Part shown: piece by piece, positions 63,806 to 64,000 of the stretch
How positions within the stretch are numbered: position 1 is the stretch's first letter
How the letters are laid out: every line of letters begins with the position of its first letter
Origin: JBBQWS01 sp038210415
Lineage (GTDB): Bacteria > Actinomycetota > Actinomycetes > Prado026
Reading direction: 5' to 3'
DNA length: 64,000 nt
Assembly: GCA_038210415.1 (NCBI GenBank)
Contig: JBBQWS010000006.1
Span: forward strand, 1-64,000
Position numbers and translations under genes: made by a program
The notes under the pieces: generated by a model
Databases searched by the model: none
Told to the model about the DNA's origin: nothing
The model's input: the letters and a program-made list of their open reading frames with translations, nothing else

Positions 63806-64000
63806 ATGAGACGGAGAATCCGGGACATGTCCCACGTGTGCCCGCGCTTCGCCTCGTCCCTCGGCGCCGCTGCAGTGATCGTGGCCCTCGGCCTCACGAG
63901 TCCGCTGGCGCAAGCCGCTGCCCCGGTCGCCGTCGCCGCTCACCCCGAGCCGGTCGTGAGCGCGTCGAGCAGCACCTTGAGCGCTTCGGCAACCGCGGCG
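63806..64000 (+). CDS. Secreted protein, N-terminal part (cut by window edge)
   Basis: 65 residues visible. After a basic start (MRRRIRDMSHVCPRFASS) comes a hydrophobic stretch (LGAAAVIVALGLTSPLAQA) with a signal peptidase site near AQA-AA, then an Ala/Ser/Val-rich region. The protein is exported; its domain lies beyond the window. The frame is open to the edge. No strong ribosome-binding site is visible upstream. Confidence 0.55.
   Translation, partial: MRRRIRDMSHVCPRFASSLGAAAVIVALGLTSPLAQAAAPVAVAAHPEPVVSASSSTLSASATAA

Overview
This window is a GC-rich stretch of actinobacterial chromosome. The evidence is the dense third-position G/C, the frequent GTG starts, the actinobacterial marker genes (lsr2, clpC, bS22, a Zn-type hemB, disA-radA) and gene order. 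From memory of the M. tuberculosis map, 1-39.1 kb follows a shuffled version of the Rv0495-Rv0548 neighbourhood (menB/menE/menA, ccs genes, hemL, hemB, hemD, hemC, hemA, glutaredoxin, serB-like HAD, acyltransferase, SDR, bS22, excisionase-type HTH, proC, sugar isomerase, ppx, Rv0495c-like). From memory also, 41.1-59.1 kb follows Rv3585-Rv3603c (radA, disA, Rv3587c-like, mutY, clpC, lsr2, lysS, coaX, panC, DUF2520). The host is therefore an actinomycete, probably respiring with menaquinone and cytochrome c. The che genes hint at motility or another chemosensory output. Genus cannot be fixed from this sequence.

Layout. 0-3.4 kb: menaquinone genes with a RadC-like gene between menB and menE. 3.4-10.3 kb: two small membrane proteins, then a leftward chain hemL > phosphatase > tlpA > ccdA > resB > ccsB with stop/start overlaps throughout, joining heme precursor supply to cytochrome c maturation. 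10.3-22.4 kb: a large membrane hydrolase, hemB, an orphan GspE/PilB-type ATPase with a zinc-ribbon and Lys/Ala/Pro tail, and the rex-hemA-hemC-cobA/hemD operon with a Rex operator overlapping its promoter. 22.1-28.7 kb: glutaredoxin, acyl-CoA ligase, HAD phosphatase, acyltransferase, SDR, bS22, HTH regulator and an AcuC-type deacetylase. 28.9-36.3 kb: a MacB-like ABC/HlyD export set, proline metabolism and an ABC-2 exporter. 36.5-39.1 kb: isomerase, Ppx/GppA and a conserved Cys-rich protein. 39.2-41.1 kb: a type VII-like toxin/immunity locus. 41.1-51.7 kb: radA, disA, a three-gene cheB-cheR-cheW operon, mutY, clpC and lsr2. 51.8-59.1 kb: GNAT, lysS and a compact panC/nadB/nadC/coaX cofactor operon. 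59-64 kb: MidA-type methyltransferase, SulP transporter, DUF1905, secreted proteins and a decayed SRPBCC gene.

Unusual points. A 14-bp tandem repeat at the ABC ATPase/permease junction makes a chain of three five-codon mini-cistrons, each ending in ATGA and each carrying the next GAGG ribosome-binding site. Three long inverted-repeat elements with nearly identical arms sit directly after the stops of leftward genes. The end of the gspE-like gene and its terminator has been duplicated and the extra copy has decayed. A WXG-type toxin is followed by an ATGA-coupled candidate immunity gene. A CheB has a receiver domain without the acidic metal pair. No tRNA, rRNA, CRISPR array, insertion sequence or prophage was recognised.
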